Positions 43,975 to 54,101 of a stretch of DNA of 64,000 nt are shown here, piece by piece. The DNA comes from Paenibacillus agricola. GTDB lineage: Bacteria > Bacillota > Bacilli > Paenibacillales > NBRC-103111. A program made the translations under genes and the position numbers. Position 1 is the first letter of the stretch. The number at the start of each line of letters is the position of its first letter. The DNA is taken from contig NZ_JAAOIW010000025.1 of the NCBI RefSeq assembly GCF_011440305.1, positions 1-64,000 on the forward strand, written 5' to 3'. The notes beneath the pieces are model-generated. The model was not told where the DNA came from. It worked only from the letters and a program-made list of their open reading frames with translations, and made no database searches.

Positions 43975-46944
43975 TTGAAGCGGAACTGGGAATTGGATGA
44001 ATTGATTGAGCATTTTACGATACTTCCGAATGAAATGAGGTTAATCGAAAATAAAACAGGTGAAACGCGAATTGGTTTTGCTGTTCTGTTGAAATTTTTC
44101 CAAAATGAAGCTCGATTTCCGATACATAAGTACGAAGTTCCTAAAGCCGTGATTGCATACATAGCCAAACAAATTTTTTCTGAGCCTGGATTGTATGCAC
44201 AATATGATTGGTCTGGCCGAATGATTAAATATCATCGCACAGAAATACGAGAGTTTTATGGATTCCGGGAAGATACATTAGAAGATGTTCAAGAATTAAC
44301 CGAATGGTTATGCCAAAATGTCCTTTACCATGACCAGGATTTTGAACACTTGAAAGCAAATGTCTACCGTCAATTCCGCGAATTAAAGATTGTGCCGCCA
44401 TCTCCAGATCGAATTGAGCGACTCATACGGTCAGCAATTCATACATATGAAGAAACATTTTTTCAAGCCACATATCAATTACTGCCCTCCCAGACTTCAG
44501 CAAAGTTAGATTCCCTCATTGATAGCATTTCTTATTTAGAAGCAGATGAAGAAGAACCTACCCCGGATAGCTATGATCAAATAACTTTTAATGAGTTGAA
44601 ATCAGATCCTGGTCGTGCAAGCGTCGATACTGTATTAAAGGAATTAAGTAAATTGCGTACCATTCGTAATTTGGAACTACCGTACAATCTCTTTAAAGAC
44701 ATTCCACCTAAAATACTTAAAAAATACCGACAGCGAGTATCTACCGAAGATCTTCGCGAATTGCGCCGTCATCCAGACCCAATTCGATATACGCTTTTAT
44801 CTGCCTTCTTTTGGCTACGGAGCATGGAGATTACGGACAATCTTGTTGATCTCCTTGTTCAAATTATTCATCGGATTGGTGTTCGTGCAGAAAAAAAGAT
44901 AGAGAAAGAAATCCTAAACGATCTTAAAAAAGTAAGCAATAAATATGGTATTTTATTCAACTTAGCACAAGCTGCCATTGATTATCCAGAAGGCATTATC
45001 AAAGAAGTACTTTATCCCGTGGTCAGTGAACAAACTTTAAAAGATTTAATCAAAGAATTTAAACATACTGGCCTTGCCTATCGCGAAAAAATCCACACAG
45101 TTATCCGAGCTTCGTATGGCAGCCATTATCGTCGTGTAGTTCCGGATATATTACGTATTCTTGATTTCAAATCCAATAACGATGTTCACCGTCCATTGAT
45201 CCTAGCACTGGAATTAATTAAAAAGTATGCTGATACCGGTGTTCATTATTTTCCTTTAACGGATAACATTCCAATCGAAGGCGTTATTCGCTCCAATTAT
45301 AGAGATATTATTATTGAAAAGGATGAAAAAGGTAAAGAACGGATCAACCGTATTAATTACGAAATCAGTGCGCTACAAATGCTTCGGGATAAACTTCGTT
45401 GTAAAGAAATTTGGGTATCTGGGGCAAATAGGTACCGAAATCCAGATGAGGATCTTCCGACTGACTTTGAAGAACGCAGAGAAGAAAATTATAAGGCATT
45501 AAATCAACCGTTGGATGCAGATACATTTATATCTGAACTTAAACAAGAAATGATACAAGGATTAGAAAAATTAAATGCAGGAATGCCGAAAAACCCAAAG
45601 GTGCGCATTACTGAAAAAAATAACGGTTGGATTTCCGTTAGTCCACTAGAGCCTCAAGCAGAACCATTAAATTTATCACGAATAAAAACAGAAATATTGC
45701 GACGCTGGTCTATGACGAGCCTCATGGATATATTAAAAGAAACGGATTTACGCGTGGCTTTTACAGAGCAATTTAAGAGTGTTGCGAATCGAGAAATATT
45801 AGATCGAGAGACATTACAAAAACGTTTGATTTTATCTTTATATGGTTTGGGTACTAACACGGGATTAAAACGGGTAACAGCAGGTGATCATGGAGAAAGT
45901 TACAAAGATCTATTATATGTCCGTCGAAAATTTATCCATAAGGAAAATCTCAGAAACGCCATTGCAGAAGTGGTTAATGCTATTTTTAAGATCAAATTGC
46001 AGGGAATTTAGGGAGAAGGAACAACCTCTTGTGCTTCGGATTCCAAAAAGTTCGGTGCATGGGATCAAAATTTGATGACAGAGTGGCATATACGTTATCA
46101 TGGCCGTGGAGTCATGATTTATTGGCATGTGGAAAAGAACTCTACATGTATCTATTCACAACTAAAATCATGTTCATCTTCGGAAATCGCTGCTATGATT
46201 GAAGGATTGTTGCGTCATTGCACGGATATGGAAGTGGAGAAAAACTATGTGGATTCGCACGGGCAAAGTGAGGTTGCTTTTGCCTTTTGTCATCTACTAA
46301 ATTTTAAGTTAATGCCTCGTTTAAAAGCGATTCATTCTCAAAAGTTGTATCGTCCGGAAGCTGGGATGATGGATGCTTACCCAAATCTAAAATCTATTCT
46401 CACGCGTCCTATAAACTGGGAACTGATTCGTCAACAATACGATCAAATGATGAAATATGCTACAGCTCTTCGTTTAGGTACTGCGGAAACGGAGGCAATT
46501 CTGAAGCGTTTTACACGAAATAATCTCAAACATCCGACATATCAAGCATTTGGAGAGTTAGGTAAAGCTGTAAAGACCATCTTTCTCTGCGAATACATTA
46601 ACTCCGAAGAAATTCGCCGCGAAATTAATTCAGGTTTAAATGTAGTAGAAAACTGGAATTCGGCGAACAGTTTTATCTTCTATGGAAAGGGAGGAGAGAT
46701 CGCTACAAATCGCATGGAAGATCAAGAAATGTCCGTATTATCACTACATTTATTACAAAACTGTCTCGTTTACATCAACACGATTATGTATCAAAATATT
46801 TTGTCAGAAAAAAAATGGTTTGACATGATGGCACCAGAAGATTTTCGTGCTTTAACACCTCTGATTTATACACACGTAAATCCATATGGAACATTCCGAT
46901 TAAATATGAAGGAAAGATTACCATTAGAAGGTGAGATGGGATGA
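43975..46944 (+). pseudogene. tnpA: Tn3-family transposase TnpA with one amber codon
   Basis: The frame from TTG 43975 (after GGAGGGG) is continuous to 46944 except for TAG at 46009-46011, where the flanking KIKLQGI[13 protein letters not shown] suggests TGG (Trp) changed to TAG. Total length is about 989 residues, normal for the family. The first part starts MKRNWELDELIEHF (DUF4158 region). The second part has [19 protein letters not shown] and [20 protein letters not shown] of the DDE domain. Unless read through or a sequencing error, the element cannot transpose by itself. Confidence 0.92.
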
Positions 46945-46975
46945 TTTAAAACAATAAACATTAAAAACGGATATA

Positions 46976-48724
46976 TTAGATAATTACCAATTGTACCCAT
47001 ACGATTGCCCCTGATGTCAGCGACGCTGGTATTACCCCATTTGTCATCGCTGTGCTTTCTGTTATCTCAATATGCAAAAATCGGGGATCAAGTCCTGTCT
47101 CCCTTAATATACTTTGTATCGTCTTGAGTAAATTTTCTTGCTCGAGCTGCCGCACCGACAAATTGACGGAAACAAACAATGCCGTATGACCAAGATTGTG
47201 CCAATGTTTATTTTGAGCACAAGCGCTTCGGAGTACCCACTCTCCAATCGGGGATATAAGCCCCGTTTCTTCGGCAATCGGAATGAACTCTAATGGAGAA
47301 ATTAAACATGTCGAGTGTTCCCATGGAATAAGTGCTTCAGTGCCAATAATTTCCCCGGTTGTTACATTAACAATGGGTTGATAGTGGAGCATAAATTCTT
47401 GATTTTGAAGCGCTTTTCTTAATCCTTGCTCGAGCTTCAACCGTCGCTGAAACTTGTCCAATTGTTGGTTATAAAAATGAAATCTATTTTTCCCTTTCGC
47501 TTTAGCGTCATACATCGCTTGGTCAGCAAGTTTAACTAATAGTTCCTGATCGTTCGCGTCATCCGGGTACAAACTAATTCCTATACTTGCTGTTATGATA
47601 AATTCTTGATTTATAATTTTAAATGGTTGTGCAAGCGTCTCCAATATTTTGCGAGCAATAATTTCAACATCAAATTTATTCAGATCTTCTAAAATAATTA
47701 CAAACTCATCCCCGCCCATGCGAGCAATGTTATCCTCTGTCTGGAGACAACGCGAGATCCGTTTAGCGACCCTTTGTAGCAAGCGGTCACCCACCGAATG
47801 ACCAAGCGAATCATTAATAAACTTGAATCCGTCAAGATCGAGAAACATGACGATTACTTTTTTCTTATTACGCCCTGCCTTCGCAATCGCCAACTTTATC
47901 CGTTCCCGAATAAGCCTCCGGTTCGGAAGACTTGTCAGCGCATCGTGAAAAGCAAGCATGTGAAGCCGCTCTTCTGTTTTTTTACGTTCTGTAATGTCGG
48001 TGATGACTCCGTCGAGTCGAACAATATCTCCACTCCTATTCAGAATCGGTACGGTATAATCATAGATCCATCGAATACCCCCATCCTTGCGCAAAATCCG
48101 GTATTCATGTTTTATTTTTTTGCCGCGTCCAAGCTCTTTTTGGCGCTTTTCTACTTCCAACTGGTCATCAGGATGAATAACTTTATTCCATAAGTCCGGG
48201 TCCATCATAAATTCTTCCTGCGAGTAAGCGTAAATGGCTTCACAAGCAGGGGATATCTGGATCAGACCTGTTGTCAGATCATGCGACCACAAACACACTT
48301 CAATAGAATCAAAGATGTTTTTAAGCTGCATCTGGGTCTTGAAAAGGGTTTGTTCGAGTTGTTTACTTTGGGTCAGGTCTTTTACTATACCGATAATACC
48401 TGTAATTTGTCCTTCTATGTTTATCGGCATAGCTGTTATTCCAAGCTCCAGACGTTCCCTGTCTTTTCTGTAAATAGCAATTTCAAAATCAGCTTTAAGA
48501 CACGTAGACACAATCTGTTCGAAAATATAAGTTATTTTACCCATTTGTTCGGGAATAATGAGAAGCTCAAAGGAATTCCCAAGGAGTTCCTCCTGGGAAT
48601 AACCCGTTAATTCTAGAGCTGCGTCATTAAAAGCAACGAAGATCCCATTGGTATCTGTCAGATAGCAGGGATCCGGATTGTACTTAAATAAAGATAGTAG
48701 AGATTCTTGTAATTTTACAAACAT
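46976..48724 (-). CDS. PAS-PAS-GGDEF-EAL protein, truncated by Tn3 element
   Basis: About 582 codons. Two PAS domains ([20 protein letters not shown], then [20 protein letters not shown]), a GGDEF cyclase domain with intact MGGDEF, then an EAL domain starting [20 protein letters not shown]. After [12 protein letters not shown] the sequence is the transposon end, so the DDFGTG segment of the EAL site is lost. The phosphodiesterase is probably dead while the diguanylate cyclase may remain. Start chosen at MFVKLQE, nine bases after GGAG. Confidence 0.9.
   Translation of the reverse strand: MFVKLQESLLSLFKYNPDPCYLTDTNGIFVAFNDAALELTGYSQEELLGNSFELLIIPEQMGKITYIFEQIVSTCLKADFEIAIYRKDRERLELGITAMPINIEGQITGIIGIVKDLTQSKQLEQTLFKTQMQLKNIFDSIEVCLWSHDLTTGLIQISPACEAIYAYSQEEFMMDPDLWNKVIHPDDQLEVEKRQKELGRGKKIKHEYRILRKDGGIRWIYDYTVPILNRSGDIVRLDGVITDITERKKTEERLHMLAFHDALTSLPNRRLIRERIKLAIAKAGRNKKKVIVMFLDLDGFKFINDSLGHSVGDRLLQRVAKRISRCLQTEDNIARMGGDEFVIILEDLNKFDVEIIARKILETLAQPFKIINQEFIITASIGISLYPDDANDQELLVKLADQAMYDAKAKGKNRFHFYNQQLDKFQRRLKLEQGLRKALQNQEFMLHYQPIVNVTTGEIIGTEALIPWEHSTCLISPLEFIPIAEETGLISPIGEWVLRSACAQNKHWHNLGHTALFVSVNLSVRQLEQENLLKTIQSILRETGLDPRFLHIEITESTAMTNGVIPASLTSGAIVWVQLVII
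47010..47038 (-). repeat. Tn3-family right terminal repeat
   Basis: Reverse strand: GGGGTAATACCAGCGTCGCT then GACATCAGG. It begins exactly where the phosphodiesterase gene loses its family sequence and lies 66 bases past the tnpA stop, so it is the right end of the tnpA-bearing element. The matching left end with the rest of that gene is not in the window. Confidence 0.85.
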
Positions 48725-49182
48725 AGCCTTCGCTCCAAACAAAATGTTATATTATTTCCCTAGAAACAAGGTAAACGAGCTCCAGATAAATATAAATAAA
48801 AAGAGTCCCCAGTGTAAAAGGATACTCCTTTAAGCTGGCAACTGGCTGGCATTCCATAAACACGAATTAGCCCCTATAGTTTTGCGACCCCATTTTTCAA
48901 TGAGTGTGCCTCTCGATTATGAATTTATATAATAGTCATATATACCTAATATAATTGATATATAGTAATTATAGCTTATCTTATTTGTTTTTGTCACCAA
49001 AATCCGACAAAATTCTGCAAATTAAGACATCAATTGGCCATCTGATGCTAATGAATACCGATTCGGTCGGGATTGTGATTGGAAGCTAAAAAGGAGGAAA
49101 ACAACTTTTTTCCGAGAAACTAATAGATATGAACACAAATGAGTTAAAGGATTTCAAAAATGAAGCATAAGGAGGCTTTTCC
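48725..49182. promoter_or_regulatory. Divergent intergenic region
   Basis: About 460 bp between the leftward cyclase gene and the rightward isomerase gene. It must hold both promoters. AT-rich; an unused AAAAAGGAGG (49089-49098) lies before a short non-coding frame. No firm -35/-10 or operator was identified. Confidence 0.35.
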
Positions 49183-50001
49183 ATGAAGCTGGGATATCAC
49201 ACTAATACTTGGGGTGGCGTGGTCGGGCATCCTGCCGGGGTTACCTCCATAAAGGATCTTTTTTACTTAACGAATGGGTCGAATGAGGAAGCGCTTACGG
49301 ATATTCATTTAGCCGGTTATACCGGAGTTGAATTGTTTGACGGAAATTTGGTTCAATACGTTAACGAGCCTGAAAAATTTAAAGAGCTTTTGGATAAAAA
49401 TCAAACGGAGTTAGTAGCTGTCTACAGCGGAGCGAATTTTATTTATAAGGACATTCTTGATGACGAGCTTTGGAGAATCAATGAGGCAGCCAAAATGGCC
49501 AAGCTCTTTGGAGCGGAGCATTTGGTTGTTGGTGGAGGCGCCATCAGGGCTAGCGGTATTGTAAATCAGGATTACTTGGAGCTGGCAAAAGGATTAGAAC
49601 GGGTTGCCAAAATTGCCGAGGATCACGGCCTGATAGCCAGTTATCATCCGCATTTGGGCACGATTGGACAAGCGCCGGAGCAAATAGAACGAATTTTTGA
49701 ATATACCTCCATCCATTTTTGTCCGGATACGGCCCATCTTGTCGCAGGGGGAGCCAATCTCATCAATTTAGCCCGCAAATATATCGATAGAATCAAATAT
49801 GTACATTATAAAGATTATGCCGACGGTTCCTTTCTACCCTTGGGCAAAGGGGCATTGCCGCTTAAGGAATTGACCGATTTACTTACAGCAAACGGTTACA
49901 ATGGTTGGATAACAGTTGAGCTCGACGCTTATGACGGACATCCCAAAGATGCGGCCGTCATTAGCAAACAATATCTGGATTCCGTATTGCGAAACAAATA
50001 A
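49183..50001 (+). CDS. Sugar phosphate isomerase/epimerase (TIM barrel, IolE-like)
   Basis: A 272-residue xylose-isomerase-like barrel: MKLGYHTNTWGGVVG at the first strand, SYHPHLGTIGQAPEQIERIF, FCPDTAHLVAGGANLI, YVHYKDYADGSFLPLGKGAL and ITVELDAYDGHPKDAA carry the metal-binding His, Asp and Glu. AAGGAGG precedes the ATG. It probably isomerises or dehydrates an inositol- or keto-sugar-like substrate. The next gene, a Gfo/Idh/MocA dehydrogenase, follows 25 bases later, a common inositol-type pair. Confidence 0.85.
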   Translation: MKLGYHTNTWGGVVGHPAGVTSIKDLFYLTNGSNEEALTDIHLAGYTGVELFDGNLVQYVNEPEKFKELLDKNQTELVAVYSGANFIYKDILDDELWRINEAAKMAKLFGAEHLVVGGGAIRASGIVNQDYLELAKGLERVAKIAEDHGLIASYHPHLGTIGQAPEQIERIFEYTSIHFCPDTAHLVAGGANLINLARKYIDRIKYVHYKDYADGSFLPLGKGALPLKELTDLLTANGYNGWITVELDAYDGHPKDAAVISKQYLDSVLRNK

Positions 50002-50026
50002 TTTATTGTCTGGGAGGACTAACACT

Positions 50027-51193
50027 ATGAAAACTTTAAATGTAGGACTCATCGGCGGCGGTTTTATGGCGAAGGCCCATTCTCTGGCTTATGCGGCCAT
50101 GCCCATGTTTTTCTGGCCGGCTCCTGCTTTGCTTAACCGTAAGGCCATTGCTGATGCCAATCTGGAGCTTGCCCAAGAGGCAGCACAAAGATTTGGCTAT
50201 GAAAAAGCATATTCAGATTGGAGACAGCTCATTCATGATCCAGAAATAGATATCGTGGACATTGTTACTCCAAACCATTTGCATGCCGAAATGGCTATTG
50301 AGGCAGCCAAGGCTGGGAAGCATATTATATGTGAAAAGCCTTTGGCCCGTACTTCTGCAGAAGCTAAAGCGATGTTGGAGGCCGTTGAAGCTGCAGGCGT
50401 TCGCCATATGGTTGCCTTTAACTATCGCCGTACCCCTGCCATAGCACTAGCCAAAAAGCTCATCGAGGAAGGCCGCATCGGAAAAATCCTGAACTTCAGA
50501 GGCACCTACCTGCAGGATTGGTCGGCAGATCCAAACTCACCCTTATCATGGAGATTCAGCAAAGAAATAGCCGGTTCAGGCGCCCTAGGCGATATTGCGG
50601 CGCATGTGATTGATATGGCCCGCTACCTGGTTGGCGAGTTCGATAGCGTCAATGGGCTTATGAGAACATGGATACCGGAACGGCCCTTACAGCAAGGTGG
50701 ATTGGACCGTTTGGGAACGGTGAAATCTGCCGGGGACGTTCCTAAGGGAAAAGTGGATGTCGATGATGAAGTACTGTTTATGATCAAATTCGATAATGAG
50801 GCCATTGGAAGTATTGAATCGACAAGAAACGCCCATGGAAGGAATAATTTTATCACCTTCGAAATTCATGGAGAGAGCGGATCGATCTTCTTTAACTATG
50901 AACGTAGAGATGAGCTCCAGGTTTGTTTTGCGGATGATCCGTCCGATACCAAAGGGTTCCGCACCATTTATACGGGACCGTCCCATCCTTATGGAGATGG
51001 ATTGTGGCCGATTCCCGCTCTTGGCCTCGGTTATAGTGAAACCAAAATTATCGAGTGCTATGATTTTGTGAAATCCATTATGGAAGGAACGAATTGCTCC
51101 CCTGATTTCAGAGACGGATATCAGATCGCTAAAATTTGCGATGCTATTGTAGAGTCGTCGGAAAAGCAAGCATGGGTAAAAATCGGTTCCTAG
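50027..51193 (+). CDS. Gfo/Idh/MocA-family oxidoreductase
   Basis: A 388-residue NAD(P)-dependent sugar or inositol dehydrogenase. Rossmann motif VGLIGGGFMAKAHS, then DIVTPNHLHAEMAIEAAKAG and the catalytic ICEKPLARTSAEA; the C-terminal domain has GSGALGDIAAHVIDMARYLV with the usual D...H. GGGAGG lies before the chosen ATG. Substrate not predictable from sequence. It ends an operon with the isomerase, before a strong terminator. Confidence 0.9.
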   Translation: MKTLNVGLIGGGFMAKAHSLAYAAMPMFFWPAPALLNRKAIADANLELAQEAAQRFGYEKAYSDWRQLIHDPEIDIVDIVTPNHLHAEMAIEAAKAGKHIICEKPLARTSAEAKAMLEAVEAAGVRHMVAFNYRRTPAIALAKKLIEEGRIGKILNFRGTYLQDWSADPNSPLSWRFSKEIAGSGALGDIAAHVIDMARYLVGEFDSVNGLMRTWIPERPLQQGGLDRLGTVKSAGDVPKGKVDVDDEVLFMIKFDNEAIGSIESTRNAHGRNNFITFEIHGESGSIFFNYERRDELQVCFADDPSDTKGFRTIYTGPSHPYGDGLWPIPALGLGYSETKIIECYDFVKSIMEGTNCSPDFRDGYQIAKICDAIVESSEKQAWVKIGS

Positions 51194-51220
51194 CATTTCT
51201 TACGGTAATAAGTTCAATAC

Positions 51221-51270
51221 AGAGACCGTTCCCGGTTATATAGCGGGGAACGGTCTCTGTGTTTTTGTAT
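51221..51270 (+). terminator. Terminator after isomerase-dehydrogenase operon
   Basis: AGAGACCGTTCCC (51221-51233) pairs perfectly with GGGAACGGTCTCT (51246-51258), followed by GTGTTTTTG. Confidence 0.8.
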
Positions 51271-51355
51271 GATGGTTGCCGACATTCTGGATATTCCGCG
51301 CTATTCATCGGGCGAAAAAGGGCTTCGCTGCCTTGCTGCCCACCAAGTGATTGGG

Positions 51356-52555
51356 TCAATCTTTATAAGGCGATGCCAAATGTTTTGCCTTCTCTTCCCG
51401 GAATAAAAATAGGTACAAAAAGAAGCTGAAAAACAATCCACTCACACTATACACAACCATCGAACCATCGATTCCCAAAGAAGGCTGGACAAAGGACAGG
51501 ATTAAGGTAAGGAGAAAACCTATCAATGACGAAATCATTTTGGTCAGGCTAAAAGCATTTCCCATATCACCCGCCAGCTTGGTGCTGATCCATAAGCTAT
51601 GCGGAGCCATGATCATAAAATAGATGGCATTGGAGACAACAAAAAGCACAGCAACAACAATTAGGTTCGAAAATAGACCCATCGCGATATTGCCTGCCAT
51701 ACATAGAAAATAGGGGATGACGATAAAGGCATTCAAATACTTTTTTAAAAAATAGCCTGCCGCCAAAGTGAAAATCAATCCGACAATAGCGTTTAGCGTA
51801 ATGAGATAGCTGTATTGCTGCTCCGTGACCTGGTTATGATTCATTAATTTATAAGGGATTAGAATTAAATTCATCATCCCCAATTGATTGAGGAACCCGG
51901 TCAACACAGCAAAATAAATAAACGGCTTGTTGTTCAATAGCTTGAGCCATTGCTTTAATATACTGCTCAAGGAAACGGCCCTCTGGTTCGGGGAGCGAGC
52001 CAATGCCCCGGAGGGATACCCCCAGGCAGCGATAAGGCTCAGGCCCAGCATACAACTAAAAAAGGTGAATACCCATTTATGGTCCACATTCGATAACAAA
52101 CCCACTATGAGAGGGCCGATAATGGAAAAGGCGATAAATGTAGACCGGTAGGTTGTATTGGATAGCTCCAGATAAGGCTTGGTTGTATTTTGTGCCATGA
52201 CGTTCATATTCACCATTAATGCAGCACTTAGCGCACCGTACAAAGGAAATGCGATAAACAAGATTTGTTTAGTCGGATATAAAATAAGCAGAATGATTGA
52301 AAAGGACAACAATAGTATTGAAAACATTACAGAACTTTTATTTCCTATCCTGCTAATCGTACTACCCATAATAAAGACAACAAATATGGATAATAGCAAA
52401 CGCAACGACCTCATCAGTGACAGCTCTTCGGTATTGATATGGATGTCGTTTATGGCAAAAGTCGTATAAACGACATCCATACCGCTGAATATGAAAGACA
52501 GCATCGAAGACAGGCAAGAAAAAATAATGAGCTGTTTCTTTATAGAACGTTCCAT
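51356..52555 (-). CDS. Major facilitator superfamily transporter
   Basis: A 399-residue protein with about twelve helices. The N-terminal half starts QLIIFSCLSSMLSFIFSGMD and has NMNVMAQNTTKPYLELSNTT between helices; a central loop is near residue 195. The start MERS is preferred over a GTG nine bases upstream because AGGTG precedes it. It is last in the leftward hydroxyacid cluster, so uptake of that substrate or export of a product is the likely role. Confidence 0.82.
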   Translation of the reverse strand: MERSIKKQLIIFSCLSSMLSFIFSGMDVVYTTFAINDIHINTEELSLMRSLRLLLSIFVVFIMGSTISRIGNKSSVMFSILLLSFSIILLILYPTKQILFIAFPLYGALSAALMVNMNVMAQNTTKPYLELSNTTYRSTFIAFSIIGPLIVGLLSNVDHKWVFTFFSCMLGLSLIAAWGYPSGALARSPNQRAVSLSSILKQWLKLLNNKPFIYFAVLTGFLNQLGMMNLILIPYKLMNHNQVTEQQYSYLITLNAIVGLIFTLAAGYFLKKYLNAFIVIPYFLCMAGNIAMGLFSNLIVVAVLFVVSNAIYFMIMAPHSLWISTKLAGDMGNAFSLTKMISSLIGFLLTLILSFVQPSLGIDGSMVVYSVSGLFFSFFLYLFLFREEKAKHLASPYKD

Positions 52556-52617
52556 GAAGATCACCTACGCCTATTTAATCGAGTCTGCAGTTATCCTGGT
52601 TGTTGCTCGGTTTTCGG

Positions 52618-54042
52618 TTAGCCTATGTTCAGGGATACGTATTTTTCGATCAAGTAGTCCTTTAATCCGGACTTTCCGCCTTCTTTGCCCATTCCGCTTT
52701 CTTTCACGCCTCCGAAGGGTGCCTGGGCAACCGTCGGCAAGGGATCGTTAATTCCCACTATACCATATTCAATCTGTTCCATTACACGAAATGCCCGCCC
52801 TAAATCTCGAGTATAGAAGTAAGCAGCCAAGCCGTACTGCGGATGATTGGCTTTGGCTAGGACCTCCTCCTCCGTTTTGAAAGTAAAGATTGGAGCCACA
52901 GGCCCGAATGTTTCTTCGAGGGCAATTTTCATTTGGTCATTGGCATGATTAATGACGGTTGGTTCATAAAAGTAACCGTCCAACGAAATCTGCGCCCGCT
53001 TTCCACCGCACAGCAGCTGGCCTTGGTGCTGGAGCGCATCTTGCACATGATCCTCAACCTTCAAGACGGCCTCCTCGTCAATCAAGGGTCCAATGTCGAC
53101 TCCCTCTTCCAGACCATTGCCAATCTTGAGCTGTGAAACCTTCCCGGCAAACTTACGACCGAACTCATCGGCTATACTCTCGGCAACATAAATACGGTTC
53201 AAGCAAACGCAGGTTTGTCCGGCGTTGCGGAATTTACTGGCAATGGCACCATCGACTGCAGCATCAATATCCGCATCATCAAAGACAATAAACGGCGCAT
53301 GGCCTCCGAGCTCCATCGACATTCTTTTTACAGTATCCGCTGAATCACGGATTAATTTTTTGCCGACCTCTGTTGATCCTGTAAAAGTGATTTTTCGTAC
53401 ATCTGGATTGCTAGTCATTTCACCGACGATTTCTGTTGCCGAACCGATGACAAGATTAACGACTCCCTTGGGAATGCCTGCAGCCACAAAGGACTCAAAC
53501 ACTTTAATGGCCGAAAGCGGTGTAGCAGAAGCTGGCTTCAGCACAATGGTACAGCCTGCCGCAAGGGCCGGTGCAATCTTACGGGCGAACATGGCTACCG
53601 GAAAGTTCCAAGGAGTAACTGCTGCAACAACGCCGACCGGCTGTTGAATGACAAGCAACCGCTTATCCTTATGCTGGGAGGGGATCGTTTCCCCATATAT
53701 GCGTTTTGCTTCTTCCGCATACCACTCGAAATAGTCGATCGAGAGACCAACTTCGCCCTTTGCCTCCTTTAGCGGCTTGCCCATCTCCATGGTGATGAGC
53801 TCAGCTAAAGCATCCGCTTGCTCCCGAAGGCTGTTGGCTGCAGCCTGTAGGTAGACGCTACGTTCTTTGCCCGTCAGGTTTCGCCAGATGGCAAATGCCT
53901 GCTTAGCCGCGGCAATAGCTTGCCTGGTTTCCTCTGCCCCTGCTGAAGGTACCGACCTAATCAGCTGTTTGGTAGCCGGATTGGTAACGGCTAATGTTTT
54001 ACCGGAAATTGCTTTTGACCATTCACCGTTTATATATAACAT
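52618..54042 (-). CDS. NAD(P)-dependent aldehyde dehydrogenase (succinate-semialdehyde type)
   Basis: A 474-residue aldehyde dehydrogenase. PWNFPVAMFARKIAPALAAG, FTGSTEVGKKLI, MELGGHAPFIVFDDAD (general-base Glu) and NAGQTCVCLNRIYV with the catalytic Cys are all present. Closest in pattern to GabD-type enzymes, though glycolaldehyde- or lactaldehyde-type activity is possible. The start MLYING follows GGGAGGAG. It follows glcF by 59 bases. Confidence 0.9.
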   Translation of the reverse strand: MLYINGEWSKAISGKTLAVTNPATKQLIRSVPSAGAEETRQAIAAAKQAFAIWRNLTGKERSVYLQAAANSLREQADALAELITMEMGKPLKEAKGEVGLSIDYFEWYAEEAKRIYGETIPSQHKDKRLLVIQQPVGVVAAVTPWNFPVAMFARKIAPALAAGCTIVLKPASATPLSAIKVFESFVAAGIPKGVVNLVIGSATEIVGEMTSNPDVRKITFTGSTEVGKKLIRDSADTVKRMSMELGGHAPFIVFDDADIDAAVDGAIASKFRNAGQTCVCLNRIYVAESIADEFGRKFAGKVSQLKIGNGLEEGVDIGPLIDEEAVLKVEDHVQDALQHQGQLLCGGKRAQISLDGYFYEPTVINHANDQMKIALEETFGPVAPIFTFKTEEEVLAKANHPQYGLAAYFYTRDLGRAFRVMEQIEYGIVGINDPLPTVAQAPFGGVKESGMGKEGGKSGLKDYLIEKYVSLNIG

Positions 54043-54101
54043 AATAAAGCTCCTCCCTATCAAACCTGTTCATTTTTGGGCTAACTAACATTTTAGTTAG
54101 T

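Noticed and set aside
46009-46011. Amber codon as programmed pyrrolysine or recoding site
   Set aside because: The context best fits Trp to stop, there is no recoding structure visible, and other genes use TAG as a normal stop.
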